From the NCBI GenBank assembly GCA_002110485.1, contig MOWL01000023.1:124001-188000 (forward strand): a stretch of 64,000 nucleotides of DNA. Reading direction: 5' to 3'. Shown here piece after piece: positions 54,684 to 64,000 of this stretch. Each line of letters starts with the position of its first letter. Positions within the stretch are counted from its first letter, which is position 1. The notes below the pieces were generated by a model, which worked only from the letters and a program-made list of their open reading frames with translations, ran no database searches and was not told the origin of the DNA. Made by a program: the position numbers and the translations under genes. The stretch is from Emergomyces orientalis. Taxonomy: Eukaryota > Ascomycota > Eurotiomycetes > Onygenales > Ajellomycetaceae.

Positions 54684-54894
54684 ATAAAAAACTGCATATA
54701 CAGGTTCCTTGTCAATAATAATCTTATTATATATTGCATTGCTTCATTCAATACATCTCAGTGTTAAAATTGTCTTATTTTACACCATTCGGCGCGTTCT
54801 TAACCTTGTAGAGGGAAAACTTGTCAATTGACAATTAAGAACACCCCAATGATTAGTATTGGCAAGGACCTGATAATTAATCATATAGAAAACC

Positions 54895-56439
54895 ATGGCG
54901 GACCCATCCCACCCATGTATGAACACCCGGTCGCAGTCCCGCATTGAGCCCACGGGCTCGGGGATTGGCGACGACCTTCCACACCGTTCCTCGTCTGCTC
55001 GCGGCCGGCTCCCAGGAGCCTTCAAGAGCTTCATTAACGAACCCCCCATTACACCACATCACCCTGATACCGGCCTAAACACGGCTCCAACGACTGTGAG
55101 GCTGGCCCGATCCACCCGACGACTCAGCGAGCCTGAAAGGCACCCTGAGAGCATCAATGAAAATGAGAGTGAAAACACCCCAGCATCTCAGATCTTCATC
55201 CCTCATTCAGACCTCTATTCAGTTCACTGTTTGAAGTATGAAACGGAGTGTGAGAGGCACAAGGCCCTGAAGCTGCAGCTTTGCATAGAGAAGCTTTGTG
55301 CTAGAACAGCAGTCACACAGACAACCATTCCATTAACAATGCCCGCGGCTCGGCCCGCTCCCACATGGGATCCCGAGCTCGGAGCTAGGCTGGAATATAA
55401 CCTCTACGATCCCGATAGCCGCGTTGGCAAGGCCATTGCCCAATTCAAGCAAGATGTGAAGAATATTGTCAAGCCAAATGCACTAACAGGCACATTCAAC
55501 TACACTGCCTGGAAGACCATGATGAAAGCGAGGCTCATGAATGCACAATGTTGGAATATAATAGAAAAGGAACAGGTTGAGAATTCTCTACAGGATTCTG
55601 AATGAGCTCCCTTCTGAAAGACAAGGAATTGTTGACTATATGCATTTCTTTCAAACTCATTGAGTGCAGCAATCAGGCCCTGATTCATGAAAAATGATGA
55701 GAACAGAATAGCATACATTCTCTGATATATAATAGTGGAAGAATTTGCTATTTCAAAGACTCAACTGCACTGTGAAGCTATATTAGAATTCACATCATTG
55801 AGTGACATGCAGATTACTAATCTGCACACATTCTTTGATAAATTCCAAGCTGTTCTTATGAAATTGAAGATGGAAGACACAATCTCACCAGATGCATGAT
55901 TATTTGATACATTCTACTCTGTTCTTCTCAATATATGGCGGGACTATGTGCAAAAGAAAGTAGAGAAGGCTCAGACATCTAAATCAACATCTGTCACATT
56001 AGATGTACACTTATTGATGAAAGAGATCTGCTCGCGGTTGAACTCTTCTAAAGATAAGAAGACAATGCAGTCAGAAAGCACAGTGATGAATGCTGCTCAA
56101 TCAGACTCACTGAACATGAATTTAAATGCGTCCCGAGGGGGCCGTTCTCGGGGTCAAGGACGTGGTGGCTCCCGTGGGGGCCGCGGAACCGGCATCCCGC
56201 CGACCTGCCCCCAATGTGAAAGGGCTCATTACAGCACATGTTGGCTAGCTAATCCCGATAGAGCTTCTGAGGACTGGAGGGCCGCCAATGCCGCGAGAAT
56301 TAAGGAATTCAAGAAGAAGAGAGAAAAGGGCAAGAATAAGAATAAGAAGATTAATGAGAATCAATTAGCTATAACAGATGACTCAGAAACCTTTCAAATG
56401 GCGAATCTCGCGGAAATCATTAATATATCTGCATCGTAA
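54895..56439 (+). pseudogene. Copia-2 gag with several TGA codons
   Basis: The frame starts at ATG 54895 (MADPSHPCMNTRSQSRIEP) and ends at TAA 56437-56439. The first 236 codons are open and include a gag core (TAWKTMMKARLMNAQCW). Between 55603 and 55910 there are about six in-frame TGA codons, and the frame then resumes with an RG-rich RNA-binding segment (SRGGRSRGQGRGGSRGGRG) and a CPQCERAHYSTCW zinc knuckle. The TGAs stand where W or R fits. No TAA or TAG occurs inside gag. Confidence 0.8.
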
Positions 56440-56461
56440 GGACTCTCTCACTATATAGAAC

Positions 56462-59400
56462 AGCGGCGCAGGCTGTCATATAGCCTGCGATAGATCACAT
56501 TTTTCGGCATTCTACAAGATTGACGGCCCGACCGTTCAGGTGGCCAATAAGGCCATTCTCAAGGTTCAGGGTGTCGGCATAGCTTCTATACCAGCCGGGG
56601 AGAGGTTGATTGAGTTTAACCATGTGTACTATGTACCCGGACTGTCAGTCAACCTCATTTCCACTGGGCTCATGGAGCGCCAGAGCTATTCTCGCTGTGA
56701 TATGCATATCAATGCTGGAAACTACTTTGAATTCTTGTCCTCTGTTGGCAGTGATGTGTTCTATGCCAACCTAGCTCTCAATAATATCTATGTCCTCTCC
56801 GATAACCCTCCAATGTTTGAGGGTGTAATGAATGATGTGAAACTTGGTGAAACTGCATATCTCACAGTTCTGAAGCTGAAGACTATTTCAACAGAATATG
56901 ATTCTAATGCTGCCTCCCTCGGCCTGTTCAGCTGGGAGGAGATTGAACATCTAATTAACCCAAAGAACCCCGATACTGACTTCTTCGTGGTGTCCCCACC
57001 AGCTCGCCTACCTGCTATCGTCCCGAAGCAGCTCTCTATTGATGAGTGGCACCGCCGGCTAGGCCATATTGGCCAAGATAATATAATAAAAATGGCCAGA
57101 GATCTGCGTTTCAGAATCACTATTATCAGTCTGAGAAAGCTCTTCTTCTGTGTCACATGTGTAAAATTCAAGCAAAAACATGCATTCTACAAGAATGCAT
57201 CACTGCGCAGAGCCACCCACAAAGCTCTTAAGATATGAGTGAATGTCTTCAGCAGAGATGACACTCTTGAGACAGGGGATAACATCTTCTCATATGCAGG
57301 CAAGAAGCTTGCAATGGTCATTACTGACAATGCAACAAGAATGAGATGGATATTCCTTCTGAAACACAAGAATGAGATGTTAAAATATATGTGGACTTTC
57401 AATCAATTCATTAAAAACCTTCTTGGGTGTGGCGTAGCAATCATACACTCTGACTGCAGAGAGTTGAATTCAAATGCAGCCTCTGCCTACATGCTCAGTG
57501 AGGGCATTAAATGGGAGCCAACTCCTCCTCACATCCCTCAACAAGATGGTGTATCTGAACGTTCCGTTGGCTTGATCATTGAAAGGGCCTGATCACTATT
57601 AATAGATTTCTCGGCCCCCGCGAAGATGTGAAATGAAGCTGTCATTGCAGCTACAGAGCTTCTTAATCTCATGCCAACCTCAACAGTCTTATATGGGGGC
57701 GTAGAGAGCGCGGACCCGAAACCAACCACTCTCTATGAGGCATGGCTAGGAGCTCTACCATCGGCACGCGGCATACGCCGCTGGGGCTGTAAGGCATTTC
57801 TAAAAATAGTGCCCAAACCTATTAATAAGATGGCTCCCCGCTCTATGGAGCTAATATTTGTGGGCTATGATGGGTTCACGAACTATCGACTGGTTGACCC
57901 CTCCAACGGGCGTCTATATATATTCAAAGACGTCATATTCCAGGAGGATCTGCACCTGGCGGACTCATCGGCACCCCCCGCTCGGGATCCCAAGGCCCTA
58001 CCAACGGCGGCCCGACAGGCGGCTGCAGCGATTCCTTCGGCTACTCTGAATCTAAATATAACCTCAATCTCCACCCCTACGGGCACTGAATCTAATCTCT
58101 TTATTGAAGATGAAATCCAACCAGATCATCCACTTTTCTTGAAATCAACAAATAACTGATGAATTGATTATGAAATTACAGCAAGAATTTCAATCTTTTT
58201 GATGCAGAATGCATCTACTTCTTCAGAATCTGAGCTAGAGATGAACACTACATTCCTCATGAACCTGATCACTCTTTCAACTGCAGAGAATGCAGCCTCA
58301 GTGAGAGAGATCTCAGTGAGGGACAATCTCAAAGACCTTTCTGAGAATCCCAAGATCATTGAGCTCCTGATTTCAAAAAACCTCACGCGTGCCAGGGCTT
58401 CCCCCGAATGGAAGTACTATTATCATGCATGTGTTAAAGAGGTTAATCATTTAAAACAAATAGGTGCATGGTGGCTAGTGGAAAGAACCTCTGACATGTC
58501 CATACTTCGCGGCCAATGGGTGTTCGATAAGAAAATTAATAATATGGGCAAGGTTACCCGATATAGGGCCCGCTGGGTCGTATGTGGGAACTATCAAGAG
58601 AAGGGGGTTAATTACTCCAGAACCTTCACCCCTGTTGTATCTGCTTTCACATTCTGAGCTCTCATGGCAATCTCGGCATCCCAAGACTGGCATGTTCTTC
58701 AAATCAATATGGTGACTGCGTTCCTAAACGCTCAGCTGCCGCAAAATGAGCGTGTATATATGCATCAACCTGCTGGCTTCAAGAAGGGCCGCGGCGACCT
58801 AGTCTGTGAGTTAATACAGGGCCTCTACGGGCTCAAGCAGGCCGCTCTTTTGTGGTATGAAGAACTGTGTAAAATGCTTCTAAGAACAGACTTTCATGTT
58901 AGCTTATATGACACTGGGTTATTCATTAATGACACCCGGAAAGTCTATATAACAGTATATGTGAACGACGTGCGCCTATATGGCCCGAATGTTGAAGATT
59001 TGAACTGGGCCAAGGCCGAAATAGCCAATAATTATGAGATCAAGAATGTAGAGAACTCTAACCACTACTTGAGCATGAAGATTGAAAGAGGCTCAGATTC
59101 TCTCACACTCTCTCAATCTCTATTTGTGAAGAATCTATTAGAAGAGTTCTCTATGAAGAACTGTCATCTCACAATTACTCTCATGAAGCAGAACATTGAC
59201 TTCATGAATGATAATGAGGAATCTATTGTCTACACAGCAGAATTTACTCTACACTTCTATCAATTGGGTGTAGGATCTCTGCAGTATTTGGCAGCCAACA
59301 CACATTCAGATGTTAGCTTTGCGGCGGGCTTTCTCAGCCGATTTAGCTCGCGTCCTACATCAAAAAATTGGGTGGCATTTAAGCGTACACTTCGCTATTT

Positions 59401-59986
59401 ACAGGGCTCTGCCGATGACGGAATAACCTACTACAAGAATGCGGACATAGAACCCGTAGTGCATGCCGATGCCGATTGGGCGGGCAGGGACCCGGGTTCC
59501 CGATCAACCACTGGCTATATCATATATATGGCCGGAGGCCCCATTGCGTGGCGTAGCTGCAAGCAGACAGGGGTCTCCAAATCATCTACAGAGGCCGAAT
59601 ATATTGCTTCTTCGGAGGCCGCCTATGAGCTCGTTCATCTTCAGGAGCTCTTAGAGGATGCCGGCTTCGTCCCGTCCCGCAGAAATAACCTCGATGCCGA
59701 AGATTGCCCCATTCCCTCAATAGCCAATGGCCTGGCATGCACTATCCATGCCGATAATAAGTCTGCCATAGAGCTATCTTCTAGCGAGGCCATTCCACGC
59801 CGCTTGAAACATATAGAGGTTTGGTTCCATATTCTTCGGGATCTCACACGTAAGGGAGAGATCTCGGTCCGATACATTCCATCTGCTGAGAATGCGGCGG
59901 ATGGTCTAACCAAGCCACTGGGGCCACTAAAATATATGCATTGGAAGGAGCTTATTAAAATGAGGAAGAAAGGGGTTCTAGTTTGA
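56462..59986 (+). pseudogene. Copia-2 pol with several TGA codons
   Basis: Pol is in the +1 frame relative to gag. It opens with a protease-like NSGAGCHIACDRS (a TAG stands two codons before it), then the integrase zinc region (WHRRLGHIG...CVTCVKFK) and core (VITDNATRM, IIHSDCRE, PQQDGVSERSVG). Reverse transcriptase follows (VFDKKINN, TAFLNAQLPQ, active site reads YVNDVRLY where YVDDV is expected) and RNase H (HADADWAGRDPGSRSTTGY, KSSTEAEYIA, IHADNKSAIEL). In-frame TGAs occur at 57236, 57590, in KM*NEAV, twice after STNN and after SAFTF. The YVDD to YVND change (GAC to AAC) would also inactivate the enzyme. Confidence 0.85.
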
Positions 59987-60094
59987 AGAATATGTTGAAA
60001 ACTGGTTTTTTAACTGTCTTGTTTTTCCAGTTAATTTTGTACATATACATAGAAGGAGGGCCTATTTCGTATGCAGCACTATGTAGTGATACTA

Positions 60095-60107
60095 TGGTGA
60101 GTGGGGG
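60095..60107 (+). promoter_or_regulatory. Copia-2 polypurine tract
   Basis: GGTGAGTGGGGG precedes the 3' LTR and resembles the tract of Copia-1 (GGTGAGGGGG). Confidence 0.6.
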
Positions 60108-60206
60108 TGTCGGACCTATCCGTCCGGCTTAGTAATTCTCTCTCCACCATATATAACTCCGTAGTTAGCATACCCCTTTAATCAATGAAGCATCGTACCT
60201 CCCACA
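60108..60206 (+). repeat. Copia-2 3' LTR, 99 bp
   Basis: Partner of 54563-54661. It ends 128 bases upstream of the URA4 start codon. Confidence 0.9.
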
Positions 60207-60333
60207 GATTGAGTTTTCTCTTCCAAACTCGAAACAGATCTTCCAATTCCCCTCTCCTCTCCCTTTTCTATACAGCTCGTGTACCCTTAACCTTGCCCCT
60301 CAATCCTAATATTATACTCAAGCTTTTAGAACC

Positions 60334-61603
60334 ATGCCACTCTCCAAATTCGACGGGATCAAACTTCCTGCCTCCGCAGATTTTCACGGTATGTGCCTCA
60401 GAATAATTATTATATACCCCTCCATTTACCCCACCACCAAAAACAAATATCGGCTCTCAGCCATTCTGAAGAAGCTCAGATAATGGCAATCAGTTAATTG
60501 AAATCCAAATAAACAGTACATCTGCGAGATGGCGATATGATGGAGCTTGTGGTCCCCACGATCAGGCAAGGGGGGGTCAACACCGTATATGTCATGGTAA
60601 GGTATCTCTTCACCCTTCCTCGACCAGAAAAGAAGTTTTGCTACGCATTATGCTAAACATTGATACAAAGCCCAATCTCATCCCCTCAATAACCACCGTC
60701 GCGCAAGCTCTTTCCTACAAAGAGCGCCTGCAAGCCCTCGAGCCCCGCGTCACCTACTTAATGTCCCTCTACCTACATCCCTCAATCATACCCGAAACCA
60801 TCATCGAAGCTAAGAAGAATGGTATAACTGGCGTAAAATCTTACCCAGCAGGCGTAACGACAAATTCTGATTCAGGTGTCATCGACTACGCCGCATTCTA
60901 TCCTGTATTCGCCGAGATGGAGCGTCAGCGCCTAATTCTGAACCTACACGGCGAATGCCCCTCTCACGGGGACATCACCGTCATGTCCGCTGAGGAGCGC
61001 TTCCTGCCTACACTCTTAGACCTCCATGCGCGCTTCCCGCGCTTACGCATTATTGTAGAGCACCTTAGCACAGCTGCGGCGGTCGAGACGGTAAAGAAAT
61101 GCGGTCCTACCGTGGTGGGCACCATTACGGCGCATCATTTGTCACTTATTGTGGATAATGCGCTGGGTGACCCGTTCTGCTTCTGCAAGCCCGTCGCAAA
61201 ACTGGTTGCAGATCGGGATGCGCTGTTAAGGGCGGCGACGTCGGGAAGTAAAAAGTTCTTTTTCGGATCGGATAGTGCGCCACATACGGCGAGGGCCAAG
61301 AGGGGCGGCGATAAGATTGCTGCAGGGGTATTTACGCAGCCGTATGCGACCCAGTATGTGCTTGATGCATTCGAGAAGGGGTGTGAGAGTGGGGTGTTGA
61401 GGGCAGAGGACATTACGAAGGACGTGTTGGAGGGATTTTTGGGTAAGTTTGGGCGGGAGTTCTATGAGGTTTCGCAGGAGGAGGGTGAGTTTATTACACT
61501 GACCAGAGGGAAGGGGAAGATTTTGGATGTACTAAAGTCAGAGAAGACGGATGTGGTTCCCTTTAGAAAAGGGGAGGTCACCTGGGGTTTGTCGTGGGAG
61601 TGA
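60334..61603 (+). CDS. URA4: Dihydroorotase, 355 aa, three exons
   Basis: Exons 60334-60388, 60517-60596 and 60671-61603 (1,068 nt in frame); introns 60389-60516 (GTATGT) and 60597-60670 (GTAAGG ... GCTAAAC). The enzyme interconverts carbamoyl-aspartate and dihydroorotate, the third step of de novo pyrimidine synthesis, in the cytosol. Seen motifs: ADFHVHLRDG with the two metal-binding histidines and the substrate arginine, VYVMPNL, GVKSYPAG with the bridging lysine, LNLHGE, VEHLSTAA, TITAHHL, and FFGSDSAPH with the catalytic aspartate. Length and order match class II dihydroorotases (E. coli PyrC, yeast Ura4). The split of HVH by intron 1 (after CAC G) is unambiguous. The gene lies right after Copia-2, whose LTR replaces sequence beyond 128 bases upstream of the ATG. 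Confidence 0.95.
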
Positions 61604-62227
61604 GTTAGAGAGATATGAATACCGCTGGAAAGACTGCAGAACTGGTATTTATGGGCACCTATGGGTTATAAAACTCGCTGGGCGAGTTGTCGGCTTTATT
61701 AGGCGAAATTTTTTGATGGACACTCACTATCCTGTCCCCTGAGAAGTATGCCTCGCGAGCCAACAAACTTACAGAAGATGGGACAGTCGTAAAAGTCATA
61801 GAATCGGGATATTTCTGTTTCAGTTGCTCCTGGTACCTATTCTTACAGTGTCAATGAAAACTGTACTAGTTCTATTAACCCCCCCCCCACTTTTCCACGT
61901 AGTCATACTGTAAAGGTTGGGAATTTTTTTTCGTTTTTTTGCGGTTATTCTTAATGCCTGGACTCCAACTGTGGCTTCAGAATCGACAAGGGGGAAAAAA
62001 GGTGCTGGACTATGCAAGGAACAAAACAGATCCTATTGAAACAACTAAACATCCTATGGTATATTGGTATTCGCTAAAAACATTCCCACAAATAGGAAAT
62101 GAAACAAAATCAAAACAAAATTCTCCAACACCATGATAAATCAAACATTTCTAATCCTATCAACATAATATTTCTATTCGAAGGACCGGCACCCCAATGA
62201 AGGCGAAAAGGAGATGATGCACTCTAG
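61604..62227. other. Intergenic between convergent genes
   Basis: No gene was recognised. There is a C-run at 61880-61890 and T-runs near 61925-61940. Confidence 0.45.
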
Positions 62228-64000
62228 CTATCTCCTCGAACCCTCCTCGTCATGAACCAGCTTTCTCTCTCCTTCAAGGCCTTGATAGTGACTCTCCCCA
62301 GCATACTGCCTCGTCCGCGCATCCCGCACGCTCCGCGATCTAACCACATTGGCAACAGGCTCAACGCTTTTATCTCTAATGTACGATCGACGACCATCCA
62401 TACTCAGCCGTTGGATGCTAGCACTCGTCTTCGTCGTTCCAGTTGTAGCTGTGCTGGCGTATGACTGGCGATATGAATCTTTGTTATTGATTTCGCTGCC
62501 TGGAGAGGCGATGCTGATAGGTGGTGTTGAGGTGACGCTGCGCATGAGGTCTGCATCGAAGGTGACGCCCACATCCAGAGCTGCGATGAGGGCAGCTTGG
62601 AGCATTTTGTTCTGACGTTCGAGGAAGGCGATGCGGGCTTCGCATTGCGGGTGTGCAGGGGTGTCTTGCGAGCGGGGTCGTGTCGATGATGATTGTGGCG
62701 ATGAGGTGGTGTGAGTGTTGTTGTTGCTGGCGCTGTTTCTGTTGCTGTAGGTTTTGGTATTGCTGTGATGTGACGGGCTAGGGGTATATGGACGGGGATT
62801 ATCCTGGGGAAAGCATTCGCGGAGGGGAGATTGTGATACTGGGGCATTGTTTATGCGGGGGTCAGAGCTGTTTTCTTTGTAAAAAAAGGTGTTTTTGCGG
62901 TTCTTGTTAGTTGGACTTGGGTTGGTTCTCAGATGCGAACAAGAGACACAATTTCCACAATCTACCGAAATGCCAGTATGCGCTTCGTCGGACATGGGGG
63001 GTGGTAGTGGGGTAAGGGGGCGAAGGACGCGGGTTATCACGTTTTCTTCTCCTGGGCCGTCAGGTTGGGAGCTGGATGTATGGTGCTCAACATTAGTCGC
63101 AAGACTCTGTTGAGAAATATCGTCCCCTGAACGAGCACTTCTACTCGACCAACTCTTGTTGCTATTGCTTCTGTGTGTACTGCCGCTTGAGCTTGCAGAG
63201 AGGCGTGCGTCAACCTTGTGGACAAGAGCAGCATCTAACGATGTAGTAGACTGTGCCAGACCCGCGAGTTGATTTGCGCCGACCACTATCTTATTAGAGG
63301 GAGATCGCAGTGACGGCACTGGCGGGTCTGCAGGCAATGGAATACTCGGAGGAGAGCCCGGGGTATCGTTCCGACGGATTTTAGGACCAGTAATTGACAT
63401 ATCCGTAGGTTTATCCTCCGCTTTCTTGCAAACTGTTTGTAGTTCCCAACCACGCCGAACTTCTTCTGGTGTGCTGCCTTCCAAAGGAAGCTGTTGTTGG
63501 GTGTCTCTTTTGAATCCCCCGCGGGCAAGGCACATATCACGCATTCGCAATACAAAGACTCGTTCTGCTCGACTCATTTTGTCCAGTGGTTTTGTCGTGT
63601 CCATTTTTGACGGGTCAGATATTCCCAAGTAGCGTAATTTTTTCGACTCAAGAGATCCCCTTGGACTTAAGCGTCTTCCAGCATTACTTTCCATGAATTG
63701 CCGTTCCCCAGGGGCAGTGAGAATAAAATGATCTTGCAATTTTGTTGTTATGGTTTGTTCCGGCGTGCTCTGAGAGTTACCCGTAGTTTGTGGACATGGA
63801 ATAGGGACTGAAGTATGCGCAGCTTTCATATCTGGCGATGTCTCTTGGTGCAGTGGTGAAGCAGCTAATGGTGAGCCTTTCGGCGACTTTCGATGCCCGT
63901 TGCTGCTCGCCATCCCGACATGAATTGGTGTCGAGGTGGCCACCGCATGCAATGGCTGCATTTGCTCCAGTGACGGCATCGAAGCTGCAGAGTGTGAGGC
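62228..64000 (-). CDS. Unknown low-complexity protein, at least 583 aa, may extend past the right edge
   Basis: One uninterrupted frame runs from 62228 to an ATG at 63979. It is open to the window edge (64000), so the start is uncertain. The protein is mostly Ser/Thr/Pro/Asn-rich and probably disordered. Ordered patches are a charged segment after residue 105 (ESKKLRYLGISDPSKMD; KMSRAERVFVLRMRDMCLA), a cysteine cluster CGNCVSCSH around residue 345, and a coiled-coil-like helix CEARIAFLERQNKMLQAAL near residue 450. No catalytic domain is seen. The layout suggests a scaffold or polarity-type protein, but that is only an impression. Confidence 0.7.
   Translation of the reverse strand, partial: ASHSAASMPSLEQMQPLHAVATSTPIHVGMASSNGHRKSPKGSPLAASPLHQETSPDMKAAHTSVPIPCPQTTGNSQSTPEQTITTKLQDHFILTAPGERQFMESNAGRRLSPRGSLESKKLRYLGISDPSKMDTTKPLDKMSRAERVFVLRMRDMCLARGGFKRDTQQQLPLEGSTPEEVRRGWELQTVCKKAEDKPTDMSITGPKIRRNDTPGSPPSIPLPADPPVPSLRSPSNKIVVGANQLAGLAQSTTSLDAALVHKVDARLSASSSGSTHRSNSNKSWSSRSARSGDDISQQSLATNVEHHTSSSQPDGPGEENVITRVLRPLTPLPPPMSDEAHTGISVDCGNCVSCSHLRTNPSPTNKNRKNTFFYKENSSDPRINNAPVSQSPLRECFPQDNPRPYTPSPSHHSNTKTYSNRNSASNNNTHTTSSPQSSSTRPRSQDTPAHPQCEARIAFLERQNKMLQAALIAALDVGVTFDADLMRSVTSTPPISIASPGSEINNKDSYRQSYASTATTGTTKTSASIQRLSMDGRRSYIRDKSVEPVANVVRSRSVRDARTRQYAGESHYQGLEGERKLVHDEEGSRR

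Larger units (their letters stand above)
54563..60206 (+). mobile_element. Ty1/Copia LTR retrotransposon (Copia-2) with 99-bp LTRs
   Basis: Two 99-bp LTRs (54563-54661 and 60108-60206) flank gag and pol on the plus strand. A tRNA-iMet-like primer site follows the 5' LTR and a polypurine tract precedes the 3' LTR. The five flanking bases (GTTTC left, GATTG right) do not match, so no target duplication is visible. Numerous in-frame stops, almost all TGA, make it non-autonomous. It sits in the LAS17-URA4 intergenic region. Confidence 0.9.

Noticed and set aside
12025..59986. Reassignment of TGA to tryptophan in this genome
   Set aside because: Many TGAs stand at arginine sites, and LAS17 and URA4 use TGA as their natural stop at the expected ends. 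Mutation context explains the pattern better.
1..64000. CRISPR array, rRNA or tRNA genes
   Set aside because: No regularly spaced short repeats with unique spacers, no rRNA-like blocks, and no complete tRNA cloverleaf were seen. The tRNA-iMet-like stretches are primer sites of Copia elements.

Overview
The window looks like nuclear DNA of a filamentous ascomycete (Pezizomycotina; Eurotiomycetes is my guess, low confidence). The genes carry short introns of about 47-100 nt with GTRNGT donors and CTAAC/CTGAC-like branch sites. There is a WASP (LAS17) orthologue, an MRS2-type mitochondrial Mg2+ channel, a type II dihydroorotase (URA4), a fungal NLR with WD40 repeats, and decayed Copia, Gypsy, LINE and Tc1 transposons.

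Layout. 1-10 kb holds accessory genes: an unknown partial gene, a broken RasGEF-like gene, a three-exon unknown gene, a PD-(D/E)XK-like gene facing a kinase-like gene tail to tail, an F-box gene and a broken small gene. 10.0-15.6 kb is a Copia element on the minus strand with both LTRs, a 5-bp target duplication and a primer site matching half of initiator tRNA-Met. 15.6-19.2 kb is decayed DNA with an 83-bp minisatellite. 19.3-20.2 kb is an intact Tc1/mariner transposase. 20.7-25.3 kb is an NLR (esterase-like domain, NACHT, eleven near-identical WD40 units). 25.7-27.0 kb is an unknown conserved-looking gene. 27.2-43.3 kb is an AT-rich nest of Gypsy and LINE copies in both orientations, one of which lies against the end of a broken GDSL/CE16 esterase gene (43.3-44.7 kb). 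45.7-54 kb is gene-dense, GC-richer core DNA on the minus strand: a LIM protein, MRS2 and LAS17. 54.6-60.2 kb is a second Copia with 99-bp LTRs, sitting in the divergent promoter region between LAS17 and URA4. URA4 follows, then an unknown low-complexity gene that reaches the right edge.

Main observations. (1) The broken elements and several broken genes are interrupted almost only by TGA. Hand alignment of LINE and LTR copies shows C-to-T changes at CpC and CpG, with CpA spared in the clearest copies. This differs from the classical CpA preference of RIP. (2) Three diverged LINE 3' tails share a stem-loop architecture whose stems change on both sides together, followed by (A)n or (TAA)n. (3) The Gypsy element has a -1 frameshift heptamer directly before the gag stop. 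(4) Both Copia elements appear primed by a tRNA-iMet fragment. All gene models were built by eye; exon sums divisible by three support the spliced models of the intact genes.
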